Source of the DNA: an uncultured Flavobacteriales bacterium
Lineage (GTDB): Bacteria; Bacteroidota; Bacteroidia; Flavobacteriales; UBA1820
Direction: 5' to 3'
Assembly: GCA_938023515.1 (NCBI GenBank)
Contig: CALJDR010000063.1
Location: 1 to 49,333, forward strand
Length of the DNA: 49,333 bases
Shown here: positions 17,383 through 25,321 of the stretch, piece by piece
How the letters are laid out: every line of letters begins with the position of its first letter
How positions within the stretch are numbered: position 1 is the first letter of the stretch
The notes under the pieces: generated by a model
What the model was told of the DNA's origin: nothing
Seen by the model: only the letters and a program-made list of their open reading frames with translations
Database searches by the model: none
Translations under genes and position numbers: made by a program

Positions 17383-18192
17383 TTAGTTCATCGTTCCGCT
17401 TGTCTTCCCCGTCATTTTGTCGGCCAGCGCCCGGGTGCGCTCTACGCGTTTGGCGTTGTCGGGATGATCCGAGAACATTTTTTGCAGCATCGAGGCCTGC
17501 TGGCCGCTCCCTTCGGAGAGTTTGACCAGTTTGTCGAGCGAGCGGGACATCGCATAGGGGTCCAGTTTGTTCTCCGCGCAGAAAGCCACGCCGTATTCAT
17601 CCGCTTCGGATTCCTGTTTCTGAGAGTACTGTGCCCCGGCCAAGGCTTCGGCAATATCGCCCAGCTGGGAATCCGTCAGTTTGGCCAGTGTTCCTCCGGC
17701 CGAACCCAGGGCGCTGCGCCCGGCTGCCCGCATATAGGCGCCTTTCATAGCGTCCTTACTGTCCGTATGCACCACATGGCCGATCTCGTGGCCCACTACG
17801 GCCATCAGTTCGTCGTCGTCCATGATATCCATCAATCCGCTGAATACCCGTACGCTGCCGTCCCCGCAGGCGAAAGCGTTGATATCCTGGGTGAGATATA
17901 CCTTGAAATTCAGGTTCAGCCCGTCTACACGCACGTGTTCCGTCAGGCGTTTAAGCCGCTTGGCGTAGGCCGAAGAATCGGGGGCGACTTTGTTTTCCTT
18001 GTCCATCTGTGCCACCGCGTCGGCGCACAGTTTGGCGATCTGGGCGTCCGAAAGGGTGACGGCTGCCGCTACGTTCTTGCCCGCATCGAGCAGTTTTCCG
18101 GTGTCGAGCGAACGGCCGCCTATTTTTATCTGTGCCGTGGCCGGTATGCAGAGCAGCAGACCGAATGCCAATGCCAATAAAGTCTTTTTCAT
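17383..18192 (-). CDS. M48-family zinc metallopeptidase, exported
   Basis: A 269-residue protein with an N-terminal signal peptide (ALAFGLLLCIPATAQ, cleavage after ATA-Q or nearby). The peptidase domain has the zinc motif HEIGH with a preceding MAVVG, and the third ligand lies in ESEADEYG. This is the M48B/LoiP-YggG-like arrangement, without the multiple membrane helices of HtpX. Such proteases act in the periplasm on damaged envelope proteins. The signal peptide end is not a clear lipobox. Downstream genes make proline, an unexpected functional mix, but the 13-base gap suggests transcriptional coupling to proC. Confidence 0.9.
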   Translation of the reverse strand: MKKTLLALAFGLLLCIPATAQIKIGGRSLDTGKLLDAGKNVAAAVTLSDAQIAKLCADAVAQMDKENKVAPDSSAYAKRLKRLTEHVRVDGLNLNFKVYLTQDINAFACGDGSVRVFSGLMDIMDDDELMAVVGHEIGHVVHTDSKDAMKGAYMRAAGRSALGSAGGTLAKLTDSQLGDIAEALAGAQYSQKQESEADEYGVAFCAENKLDPYAMSRSLDKLVKLSEGSGQQASMLQKMFSDHPDNAKRVERTRALADKMTGKTSGTMN

Positions 18193-18226
18193 TCTCGTTT
18201 CGGTAAATGTTGATTATTGCAGGAAA

Positions 18227-18234
18227 CAAAAATA
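18227..18234 (-). promoter_or_regulatory. Putative -7 element for the M48-proCBA operon
   Basis: Read leftward, this is TATTTTTG, matching TAnnTTTG, 35 bases before the M48 start. No good -33 TTTG is seen. Confidence 0.4.
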
Positions 18235-18277
18235 GCATTTTCCGTCCGTATTGCGACATAAAAATTCGGAGGAAGGG

Positions 18278-18307
18278 TTGCCGCTTTGTTAAAAAAAGGT
18301 ATATTTG
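18278..18307 (+). promoter_or_regulatory. Bacteroidetes-type promoter of the DUF5009 gene
   Basis: GTTG (TTG at 18278-18280), 19 bases, then TATATTTG (18300-18307) is close to the TTTG-N19-TAnnTTTG consensus. Transcription should start about 18315, which excludes the TTG start at 18305 and supports the ATG at 18350. Confidence 0.65.
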
Positions 18308-18349
18308 TTTTCTACTATCGGAACCTTTTCTAAAAAACGAGATAAGATC

Positions 18350-19531
18350 ATGAATATTTCCAAAAAAGCCGTGAGAATACAGTCGCTCGACGTATTCCGG
18401 GCACTCACCATGTTTTTGATGCTTTGGGTGAACGAATACGCCGGCGTGAAAGACCTGCCGCACTGGATGTACCATGCCACGGTACACGAGGATATGATGG
18501 GATTTTCCGACGTGATATTCCCGGCATTCCTCTTTGCAATGGGTATGGCAGTGCCTTTTGCCGTGCAGAACCGTATCCGCAAGGGTGATAATAAATTCCA
18601 GATAGTTATTCATGTGCTGCTCCGTACGGTAGCGCTGGTGGTGATGGGGCTTTTCACGGTCAACAAAGGCAGTTACGATGCCGTTGCTTCGGGTATTCCT
18701 TCGGCCTGGTTCTCGCTGTTGATGGTAGCGGGATTCTTCCTCGTGTGGAATCTTTATCCTAAAGCCTCGGACTGGAAGAAATACCTCTATACCGGGTTGA
18801 AAGTATTGGGTATCGCGTTGTTGGTATATTTGTTCGTGATCTTCACGCCCAAAGAGGGTCAGAGTTTCGGCACAAAATGGTGGGGCATACTGGGACTTAT
18901 CGGATGGTCATACCTCGGTACGTCGCTCGTTTACCTGTTTACCGGTTCCAACCTGAAGAAAGTGGTTATCGCATTCCTGGTGCTGGTAGCCTGCTGCCTG
19001 CTGACGTTCGCCGGGGCCTTCAAAGGAACTTGGGCCCAGCTCATTCCGAGCCAGCCGGTGCTGTATGCATTGTCCGTAGCCGGGATGCTGTCGGCTGTAA
19101 TCATGCAGAAATACGCCGATGTCAAAGCGCCGGGCAAATTTTACGGGACGATGGTCGCGATCGGGGTGGTGATGTTTATCTCCGGCCTGGTAGCGCACAA
19201 CTGGTGGATCATTTCCAAAATGCAGGCGACGCCTACATGGCTTTTCTACTGCTGCGCGATGTTCTTCCCGATGGTAGCCCTGCTGCACTATATCTGCGAC
19301 GTGAAAGGAAAAACTTCGTGGTTTGCCATAATAAAACCGGCCGGGACGCTTACGCTTACCTGCTACATGATTCCGTATATCACCGGAAACCTGATGATTC
19401 TTTTGCACGTCCACTGGCCTTCGTTTACCTACAGTGGCTGGGAAGGGCTTGTGCGCTGCGCAATCTACTCTTTGGCGGCCGTATGGATCGCTTGGTTGTT
19501 GAGCAAGATACATATCCGTCTTAAGATTTAG
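18350..19531 (+). CDS. DUF5009/HGSNAT-like multi-pass membrane acyltransferase homologue
   Basis: A 393-residue membrane protein with about ten hydrophobic helices. The opening RIQSLDVFRALTMFLMLWVNE, followed by FSDVIFPAFLFAMGMAVPFA, resembles the bacterial relatives of heparan-alpha-glucosaminide N-acetyltransferase, many annotated DUF5009. In this superfamily an acyl group is moved across the membrane onto a sugar. In Bacteroidetes the genes are often near glycan-degradation genes, which is not the case here. The ATG at 18350 is preferred over an upstream TTG because it lies after the predicted transcription start. The next gene begins five bases after the stop, so the two are probably co-transcribed. 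Confidence 0.8.
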   Translation: MNISKKAVRIQSLDVFRALTMFLMLWVNEYAGVKDLPHWMYHATVHEDMMGFSDVIFPAFLFAMGMAVPFAVQNRIRKGDNKFQIVIHVLLRTVALVVMGLFTVNKGSYDAVASGIPSAWFSLLMVAGFFLVWNLYPKASDWKKYLYTGLKVLGIALLVYLFVIFTPKEGQSFGTKWWGILGLIGWSYLGTSLVYLFTGSNLKKVVIAFLVLVACCLLTFAGAFKGTWAQLIPSQPVLYALSVAGMLSAVIMQKYADVKAPGKFYGTMVAIGVVMFISGLVAHNWWIISKMQATPTWLFYCCAMFFPMVALLHYICDVKGKTSWFAIIKPAGTLTLTCYMIPYITGNLMILLHVHWPSFTYSGWEGLVRCAIYSLAAVWIAWLLSKIHIRLKI

Positions 19532-19536
19532 GATCG

Positions 19537-20115
19537 ATGCAGAGCGAACGGCATCCCTGGGGCTTCTTTCTGCCCGAGGGCACACGGCTATTACTTTTAG
19601 GCAGTTTTCCCCCCGCCCGGGAGCGCTGGTCGATGGATTTTTACTATCCGAATATCCAGAACGACATGTGGCGCGTTTTCGGGATGCTATTCTACGCCGA
19701 CAAGGATTATTTCTTAAAAGCGCCCAGGCAGTTCGATATCGATAAAGCAAAAGCATTTTGCCGGGAAAAGGGTATCGGGATGGGCGATACGGCCGATGAG
19801 ATCGTGCGTTTGAAAAATAATGCATCCGATAAATTCCTGGAGGTTGTCCGCTCGTCGGATATTGTGGGGGCGATACGCCGCGTGCCTTCTTGCCAGGCGA
19901 TAGCCGTCACAGGGCAGAAGGCGATGGATACGCTGTTGTCCATTCTTCCTTCCCCGGTACAGGAACCCCCTGTAGGAAGTTATACCCGGTTTGCTATAGA
20001 CGGACGGGAAATCTCCCTGTACCGGATGCCGTCAACCTCGCGGGCCTATCCCCGGCCTTTGGCGGAAAAGGCGGCTGTGTACAGGACTATGTTTAAAGAA
20101 TTGGGAATGCTGTGA
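19537..20115 (+). CDS. Uracil-DNA-glycosylase superfamily protein
   Basis: A 192-residue protein with the UDG fold signature near the start: LLLLGSFPPARERWS, then FYYPNIQNDMWRVFG, comparable with the G-S-x-P and Y-x-x-x-x-N-x-x-W segments of the hypoxanthine/uracil DNA glycosylases (family 6-like) and Mug. The C-terminal RMPSTSRAYPRP matches the LPSTS-P loop that grips DNA. It would excise a deaminated base in base-excision repair. The catalytic residue type cannot be settled from sequence alone, so substrate (uracil or hypoxanthine) is open. It is coupled to the DUF5009 gene with a five-base gap. Confidence 0.75.
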   Translation: MQSERHPWGFFLPEGTRLLLLGSFPPARERWSMDFYYPNIQNDMWRVFGMLFYADKDYFLKAPRQFDIDKAKAFCREKGIGMGDTADEIVRLKNNASDKFLEVVRSSDIVGAIRRVPSCQAIAVTGQKAMDTLLSILPSPVQEPPVGSYTRFAIDGREISLYRMPSTSRAYPRPLAEKAAVYRTMFKELGML

Positions 20116-20130
20116 GTGGTTTCCGCATAT

Positions 20131-20161
20131 AAAAACCCCGCAACGAAAGTTACGGGGTTTT
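20131..20161. terminator. Bidirectional terminator between the glycosylase and aminotransferase genes
   Basis: The sequence folds as AAAAACCCCG-C-AAC, loop GAAA, GTT-A-CGGGGTTTT with one mismatch, between convergent genes ending at 20115 and 20181. Confidence 0.85.
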
Positions 20162-20180
20162 GTTTGCTTGCACGAAAGCC

Positions 20181-21386
20181 TTATTTTGCCAGGGCTTCCT
20201 TAATTCGCCGAATGGCTTCGGAGAGCACCTCTTCACTGGCAGCGTACGACAGGCGGATGCAGTCGTCGTTGCCGAAAGAAGAACCGGCTACCAACCCTAC
20301 GTGGGCTTCGGCCAGCAGGTAAAGGCATAGGTCGTCCGAGGTGTTGATCTTGTGTCCTCCCAGCGTTTTTCCCTTGTAATAGGAAATATCCGGGAATACG
20401 TAGAACGCTCCGTATGGGATGTCAGTCTTGAATCCGGGGATTTCGGCCAGTTTCTGGAGAACTAATTCGCGGCGGCCGGCGAATACTTTCACCATGGGCT
20501 TGACCATTTTTTCCGGGTCGGCATTCAGGGCGGCTACGGCGGCTTCCTGAGCGACCGAGTTGGTGCCGGAAGTTACCTGTCCCTGAAGGTCTTCACACGC
20601 TTTGGCGATCCACTGAGCGGCGCCGATAAAGCCGATGCGCCATCCGGTCATGGCATAAGCCTTGGCCAGTCCGTTCACCACGATGGTTTGCGGGTATACT
20701 TCCGGGAATTCGGCGATGGACGTATGTCCTTCGGGCGTAAAGTTGATATGTTCGTAGATCTCGTCCGAGATGATGAACACCTGCGGATGGCGGGCGAACA
20801 CTTCGGCCAGGGCCTTAAGTTCTTCGCGTGTGTAGACGGCGCCCGTCGGGTTGGACGGGGAAGAGTAGATGATGGCCTTAGTTTTAGGGGTGATAGCCGC
20901 CTCGAGTTGTTCGGGGGTTATCTTGAAGTTCGTTTCGATCGTCGTGGGCATGATGACCGGGGTTCCTTCGGCCAGTTTAATGATCTCTACGTAGCTTACC
21001 CAATACGGGGCAGGTACCAGGACTTCGTCTCCTTTGTCTACCAGGACCTGCATTACATTGTAAAGGGAGTTCTTTGCGCCGGTGGACACCACGATCTGGT
21101 TGGGTTGGTAATCCAAATTGTTGTCGCGCTTGAACTTCAGGCACACGGCTTTTTTGAGTTCCGGGTAGCCTGCCACGGGCGAATAAAAGCTGTAGTTGTC
21201 GTCGATCGCCTTTTTTGCGGCTTCTTTGACGGCGTCGGGCGTAAAGAAGTCCGTTTCGCCGAGCGAAAGGCTGATCACATCGACTCCCTGCGCTTTGAGT
21301 TCGCGGACTTTGGCCGACATCGCCAGGGTGGCCGATGGCTCCAGGCGCTGGATGCGTCCGGAGACTTTAGGAGTGTTCGTATCCAT
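20181..21386 (-). CDS. Pyridoxal-phosphate aminotransferase, aspartate type (class I)
   Basis: A 401-residue class I/II aminotransferase that probably interconverts aspartate and 2-oxoglutarate with oxaloacetate and glutamate. Landmarks are SLSLGETDFFTP, PVAGYPELKKAV, STGAKNSLYNV, YSSPSNPTGAVY, SDEIYEH and the PLP-lysine segment GLAKAYAMTGWRIGF, where the serine usually before the lysine is alanine. FGNDDCIRLSYA holds the carboxylate-binding arginine. I chose the ATG at 21386 (MDTNTPKVSGR); the longer frame reaching 21473 adds an unlikely basic leader. Bacteroidetes enzymes of this type may also act as glutamate-prephenate or aromatic aminotransferases. Confidence 0.88.
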   Translation of the reverse strand: MDTNTPKVSGRIQRLEPSATLAMSAKVRELKAQGVDVISLSLGETDFFTPDAVKEAAKKAIDDNYSFYSPVAGYPELKKAVCLKFKRDNNLDYQPNQIVVSTGAKNSLYNVMQVLVDKGDEVLVPAPYWVSYVEIIKLAEGTPVIMPTTIETNFKITPEQLEAAITPKTKAIIYSSPSNPTGAVYTREELKALAEVFARHPQVFIISDEIYEHINFTPEGHTSIAEFPEVYPQTIVVNGLAKAYAMTGWRIGFIGAAQWIAKACEDLQGQVTSGTNSVAQEAAVAALNADPEKMVKPMVKVFAGRRELVLQKLAEIPGFKTDIPYGAFYVFPDISYYKGKTLGGHKINTSDDLCLYLLAEAHVGLVAGSSFGNDDCIRLSYAASEEVLSEAIRRIKEALAK

Positions 21387-21495
21387 GATACTGGGTTTTA
21401 TTTTGGTATTTGTTAGCCGGGATGGAATCCGTCCTGCAAATCTAATAAATACCCGAAAGTTTCGGGTGTGCAAAGGCGGATATTATGAAAAAATT

Positions 21496-21503
21496 TATCT
21501 TTG
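21496..21503 (+). promoter_or_regulatory. Putative -7 element for the fused ETF gene
   Basis: TATCTTTG matches TAnnTTTG, 28 bases before the ATG at 21531. No clear -33 element is seen. Confidence 0.4.
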
Positions 21504-21530
21504 TCCGGATAAACACTCCCCGCCCGGATC

Positions 21531-22778
21531 ATGAAAATACTCGTTGCGCTCAGCCTTTCTTCGGACATCTACTCGAATATACGGATAGACAGCGGAAAAG
21601 ATGCGGTGTCGATCTCTTCCGATGCGCTGTCTGTCAGCCAGTTAGATAAGCAAGTCCTCGCAAAAGCGTTGTCTGCCGATGCCGAGGTTTCTGCTGTCAG
21701 TGTATGCCCGGCGGAGGGCGGGCGGGCATTGCGCTATGCGCTGGCGATGGGGACTCCATTCGTTTCAAGGATAAATAATTGTCCTTTAGATTCTTATGTG
21801 GCAGCAAGGGGTGTCTCGGATTTTTTGAAAGAGCATCCGGCGGATATCATTCTTTGCGGGCAGGCGGGATGGGACTATGCATCCGGAGAATTTCCGGGAT
21901 ATTTGTCCGAACTATCCGGAATTGGTTTGTTGGAAGACGTTTCCGATTTTTCCGTTTCCGGGGGTGGACTTTATGTGACCCGCCAAACGGATACCCGGCA
22001 ACAGCAGCTTCGGGTGAAAACCCCGGTGATCCTCGCCTGCACCAAGGCGATCTATCCTGAAGAGCAGATACGTATCCCTTCCATGCGGGAAATGATGTTG
22101 TCGATGCGCAGCCCTTTGCCTGTACGGGAAGGAGATGAAAACATATTTCCGAAGCGGACTTACCGCCATTACCAGATGATGCCGCCGCGGGATGCCGTCC
22201 GGTTTTTCCCGGCGGATGATTATAGGGTATTGGCCGATATTTTACGGGACGCCTTGGAAGGGAAAAATAAAAATGCGGAAAATGAAGAAGTCTCCCTTTT
22301 TTCAGGGCGTATATTGGCTGAAACCGAAAGCGGCGATATTCCTAAAAGTTTGCCTGCGGAGACGGAACTATTGAGCGAAGAAATCCTGCCGGCCCATAAA
22401 AATCTTCATGCGGCGCCCGTGATCGTAAGCGGAGGCATGGGTGTAAATCCCGAAGCATGGAAAACGATCGAAAAATTAGCGGAGTTTACCGGTGCGGCGA
22501 TCGGGTGTACTCGCCCCGTTTATCAGGCTGGCATCCGACCGTATTTTGAGCATGTGGGGCAAACCGGAGCGAAGGTCGCTCCGCGGCTTTATGTGGCGGC
22601 AGGGATTAGCGGGGCATTGCAGCATATCGCCGGAATGGTTCGCTCCGAAAAAGTGTTGGCCATAAATACCGACCCCCGTGCGGAGATTTTCAAGTATGCC
22701 GATTACGGGGTGGTCGGGGATGCCGGGCAAGTCCTTTTCGGTATTTGTGAAGTTTTAAAGAGCTCCTCCCGAAAGTAA
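21531..22778 (+). CDS. Single-chain electron transfer flavoprotein: ETF-beta domain fused to the ETF-alpha FAD domain
   Basis: A 415-residue protein. Residues 1 to about 200 look like ETF-beta: LRYALAMGTPF, HPADIILCGQAGWDYASGEFPGYL, LRVKTPVILACTKAIYPEEQIRIPS, ending in MREMMLSMRSPLPV. A variable linker of about 90 residues follows. From about residue 294 the protein is a clear ETF-alpha C-terminal FAD domain: APVIVSGGMGVNPEAW, GCTRPVYQAGI, HVGQTGAKVAPRLYVA, GISGALQH (358-365) and NTDPRAEIFKYADYGVVGD. The ETF-alpha N-terminal domain is absent. ETFs shuttle electrons from acyl-CoA dehydrogenases and related enzymes to a quinone or ferredoxin, and are normally two chains. No dehydrogenase or ETF:quinone oxidoreductase gene is adjacent. 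Confidence 0.85.
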   Translation: MKILVALSLSSDIYSNIRIDSGKDAVSISSDALSVSQLDKQVLAKALSADAEVSAVSVCPAEGGRALRYALAMGTPFVSRINNCPLDSYVAARGVSDFLKEHPADIILCGQAGWDYASGEFPGYLSELSGIGLLEDVSDFSVSGGGLYVTRQTDTRQQQLRVKTPVILACTKAIYPEEQIRIPSMREMMLSMRSPLPVREGDENIFPKRTYRHYQMMPPRDAVRFFPADDYRVLADILRDALEGKNKNAENEEVSLFSGRILAETESGDIPKSLPAETELLSEEILPAHKNLHAAPVIVSGGMGVNPEAWKTIEKLAEFTGAAIGCTRPVYQAGIRPYFEHVGQTGAKVAPRLYVAAGISGALQHIAGMVRSEKVLAINTDPRAEIFKYADYGVVGDAGQVLFGICEVLKSSSRK

Positions 22779-22789
22779 GGCTCAATTCG

Positions 22790-22797
22790 TATCTTTG
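22790..22797 (+). promoter_or_regulatory. Putative -7 element for the small membrane protein
   Basis: TATCTTTG lies 43 bases before the ATG at 22841. No convincing -33 element is visible. Confidence 0.4.
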
Positions 22798-22840
22798 TGC
22801 CGATTTGCAATTAAAATAAAGAGTAAACCAGATCAGATAG

Positions 22841-23140
22841 ATGGAAAGATTGTACGGGTATATCAACAGCATAAATCTGCTGAGCAGTATTTCGCTCGTC
22901 ATCCTGTGGGCGTCCCGGCTGTTCCATTGGGACATTCTTTCCGGGGTAATCGTGAATAATTACATCGCTCTGACCGCTATGTACGCCCCGATGGTGCTGT
23001 TCATTTTCCAGGCGGCCGTTATGATGATCGTCCGTCTGAATAAAAAGCAAGTGGAGTATTACCAGCGGGCATCGGCACTTTTCTCGTTTGTGAACATGAT
23101 CGTTTACCTATTGTTCTTGGCGTACGTAAAATATTTTTAG
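22841..23140 (+). CDS. Small three-helix membrane protein of unknown function
   Basis: A 99-residue protein with three probable transmembrane helices, roughly residues 12-27, 39-66 and 78-97, joined by short charged turns (RLNKKQVEYYQR). I recognise no family. The ATG at 22841 is 62 bases after the ETF stop. The stop codon TAG (23138-23140) overlaps the first parS-like palindrome by one base, and mnmG follows. Its position next to the partition sites may be chance. If conserved in relatives, a membrane anchor for the origin region would be worth testing, but nothing in the sequence itself shows this. Confidence 0.65.
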   Translation: MERLYGYINSINLLSSISLVILWASRLFHWDILSGVIVNNYIALTAMYAPMVLFIFQAAVMMIVRLNKKQVEYYQRASALFSFVNMIVYLLFLAYVKYF

Positions 23141-23153
23141 TTCCACGTGGAAC
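23140..23153. promoter_or_regulatory. parS-like centromere site 1
   Basis: The perfect 14-base palindrome GTTCCACGTGGAAC matches the core of the bacterial chromosomal parS consensus (TGTTtCACGTGaAACA type), the ParB-CTPase loading site. It overlaps the stop of the preceding gene. Confidence 0.75.
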
Positions 23154-23170
23154 ACAATATAGAAAAGTTC

Positions 23171-23194
23171 CGGTTGTTCCACGTGGAACAACCG
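23171..23194. promoter_or_regulatory. parS-like centromere site 2, 24-base perfect palindrome
   Basis: The same CACGTG-centred core is embedded in a longer perfect palindrome (half site CGGTTGTTCCAC, then its complement). Its centre is 36 bases from that of site 1. It sits 22 bases upstream of the mnmG -33 element. Confidence 0.8.
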
Positions 23195-23215
23195 TTTTGA
23201 TTTCGATATTATTTT

Positions 23216-23246
23216 TTTGATGTGCGCAAGGTTTGCGCTAATTTTG
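23216..23246 (+). promoter_or_regulatory. Promoter of mnmG, with an internal dyad
   Basis: TTTG (23216-23219), 19 bases, then TAATTTTG (23239-23246) is an exact Bacteroidetes promoter. The spacer holds the perfect dyad GCGCAA-GGT-TTGCGC (23224-23238), a possible operator. The promoter places the start of transcription at about 23253 and supports the ATG at 23269 rather than the TTG at 23251. Confidence 0.75.
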
Positions 23247-23268
23247 CGCCTTGAATAAAGAATATAGT

Positions 23269-25146
23269 ATGTCCGTATTCGTTTCAAAATATCAGGTGAT
23301 CGTAGTGGGAGGGGGGCATGCCGGTTGCGAGGCTGCCCGCATAGCTGCCCGCATGGGATGCCGAACACTGCTCATCACTCAGAATTTACAGAATGTCGCC
23401 CAGATGTCCTGCAATCCCGCCATGGGAGGTATTGCAAAGGGCCAGATCGTTCGCGAAATAGATGCGCTGGGGGGGTATTCCGGCATTGTGACCGATCTGA
23501 CGGCGATCCAGTTCAAGATGCTCAATCTGTCCAAAGGACCTGCCATGTGGAGTCCCCGGGCTCAATGTGATAAATATAAATTCTCGCAGCAGTGGCGCTC
23601 GGAATTGGAATATACGGACGGCCTCGATCTGTTTTCCGATACGGTAACCGGGATATTGGTCGACGGGGATGTGGTAACGGGAGTCCGTACCGCCCTGGGG
23701 GTGGAGGCACTGGCCGATACTGTGATCCTGACCAACGGGACTTTTTTGGGAGGCGTGATACATATCGGGGAAAAGCAATTTACGGGAGGCCGTATTTCGG
23801 AGCCTTCTGCTGAAGGACTTACCCAATCGTTGGTGGCCTTGGGTTTTGAATCCGGCCGTATGAAAACAGGGACGCCGCCCCGGATCGATGCCCGTTCGCT
23901 GGATTTTTCCCAGATGACCGAGCAAAAAGGCGATGAGGTTCCCGGCCGCTTTTCTTTTTCGGATACACCTCCTTTAGAACATCAGGAAAGTTGCTGGATG
24001 GCTTACACCAATGAAGAAGTCCATGCCGTACTTCGGGAGGGATTCGATCGTTCGCCCCTGTTCACCGGAAGGATAAAAGGAGTTGGGCCTCGCTACTGCC
24101 CTTCGGTAGAGGACAAAATAAACCGTTTCGCCGAGAAAAATTCCCATCCGTTATTCGTCGAGCCTGAAGGCGAAGGGATCGTCGAGATGTACATAAACGG
24201 ATTCTCTACTTCACTCCCTGAGGATATCCAGATCCGTGCGCTGCGCAAAGTAAAAGGGTTTGAGAATGCAAAAATGCTGCGACCGGGCTATGCCATAGAA
24301 TACGATTATTTCCCGCCGACCCAGCTGAACCCTACGCTGGAAACGAAGCGGATAAAAAAGCTGTATTTTGCCGGGCAGATAAACGGAACGACTGGTTATG
24401 AAGAGGCCGCCGGCCAGGGCTTGATAGCTGGGATCAATGCGGTACTGAAGGTGAAAGGGGAAGGCGAATTTATCCTGCGCCGGGATCAGGCTTATATCGG
24501 GGTGCTGATAGACGACCTGGTGACCAAAGGTACCCAGGAACCTTATCGGATGTTCACTTCCCGCGCAGAATACCGTACACTTCTGCGGGGCGACAATGCG
24601 GACATCCGGCTGACTCCTTTGGCTCATTCTTTGGGGACTGTGGGGGACGAGGCGCTATGGCGTGTGGAAAAAAAGGTGCGGCAATCCGAGGAATTAGTCG
24701 CTTTTTTCCGAGATTTTTCGGTTACTCCCCAGCAAACTCAGGCGCTTTTGGAAAGCAAAAATTCTGCCTTGCTCTCCCAAGGTTGCAAGGCCGATAGGGT
24801 ATTAGCGCGTCCCAATATTTCGATGGAGGATATGCGAAAAACATTCCCAACTCTTGACCGGTTTATCGGAGAAAATTCCATCGGTCCGGACGCAGTCGAG
24901 CAGGCGGGAATCTATATCAAATACGAAGGCTATATAGAAAAAGAAAAAGAGAATGTCCGCAAACTCGCCAGGCTGGAGAATGTGGTGATCCCTGAAGGTT
25001 TCGATTTCATGAAAATTCAGTCTATTTCAATAGAGGCCCGGCAGAAGCTGGAAAAAGTGCAACCGAAAAATATTGCCCAAGCCTCGAGGATCAGCGGGGT
25101 CAGTCCGGCCGATATTTCGGTGCTGCTCATTTTTCTGGGGCGTTAA
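23269..25146 (+). CDS. mnmG: tRNA uridine-5-carboxymethylaminomethyl modification enzyme MnmG (GidA)
   Basis: A 625-residue FAD protein that, with the GTPase MnmE, installs cmnm5 on the wobble uridine of several tRNAs. The FAD motif VVGGGHAGCEAA is near the N-terminus. MSCNPAMGGIAKGQIVREIDALGG, TGTPPRIDARS, RPGYAIEYD, GQINGTTGYEEAAGQG and the C-terminal helical domain (NIAQASRISGVSPADISVLL) are all canonical. The length is normal. mnmG classically lies close to the replication origin, and here it lies directly behind two parS-like sites. mnmE is not in the window. A long hairpin ends the transcript. Confidence 0.97.
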   Translation: MSVFVSKYQVIVVGGGHAGCEAARIAARMGCRTLLITQNLQNVAQMSCNPAMGGIAKGQIVREIDALGGYSGIVTDLTAIQFKMLNLSKGPAMWSPRAQCDKYKFSQQWRSELEYTDGLDLFSDTVTGILVDGDVVTGVRTALGVEALADTVILTNGTFLGGVIHIGEKQFTGGRISEPSAEGLTQSLVALGFESGRMKTGTPPRIDARSLDFSQMTEQKGDEVPGRFSFSDTPPLEHQESCWMAYTNEEVHAVLREGFDRSPLFTGRIKGVGPRYCPSVEDKINRFAEKNSHPLFVEPEGEGIVEMYINGFSTSLPEDIQIRALRKVKGFENAKMLRPGYAIEYDYFPPTQLNPTLETKRIKKLYFAGQINGTTGYEEAAGQGLIAGINAVLKVKGEGEFILRRDQAYIGVLIDDLVTKGTQEPYRMFTSRAEYRTLLRGDNADIRLTPLAHSLGTVGDEALWRVEKKVRQSEELVAFFRDFSVTPQQTQALLESKNSALLSQGCKADRVLARPNISMEDMRKTFPTLDRFIGENSIGPDAVEQAGIYIKYEGYIEKEKENVRKLARLENVVIPEGFDFMKIQSISIEARQKLEKVQPKNIAQASRISGVSPADISVLLIFLGR

Positions 25147-25260
25147 AGCCTCTCGAGAGTCGAATATTTGCAGGGAAGTGGCCGAAGGAAGTTTGTATAA
25201 ATGTTAACGAAAATGTTCTTTTCGAGATCAATCAGCTATAAACCAACGAAATAAATACTT

Positions 25261-25301
25261 AAAAAGCGTCCGGGATTTTTGAAAATCCCGGACGCTTTTT
25301 T
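25261..25301. terminator. Bidirectional terminator between mnmG and oxyR
   Basis: Perfect 19-base arms, 25261-25279 and 25282-25300, with only TG as loop, an A-run before and T-run after. The GC core is GCGTCCGGGA. It lies between convergent genes. Confidence 0.92.
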
Positions 25302-25321
25302 CGTTTTTGCGTGAGTTTTCT

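Noticed and set aside
23251..23268. TTG start of mnmG
   Set aside because: It lies at the predicted transcription start, and the ATG at 23269 gives the normal N-terminus.
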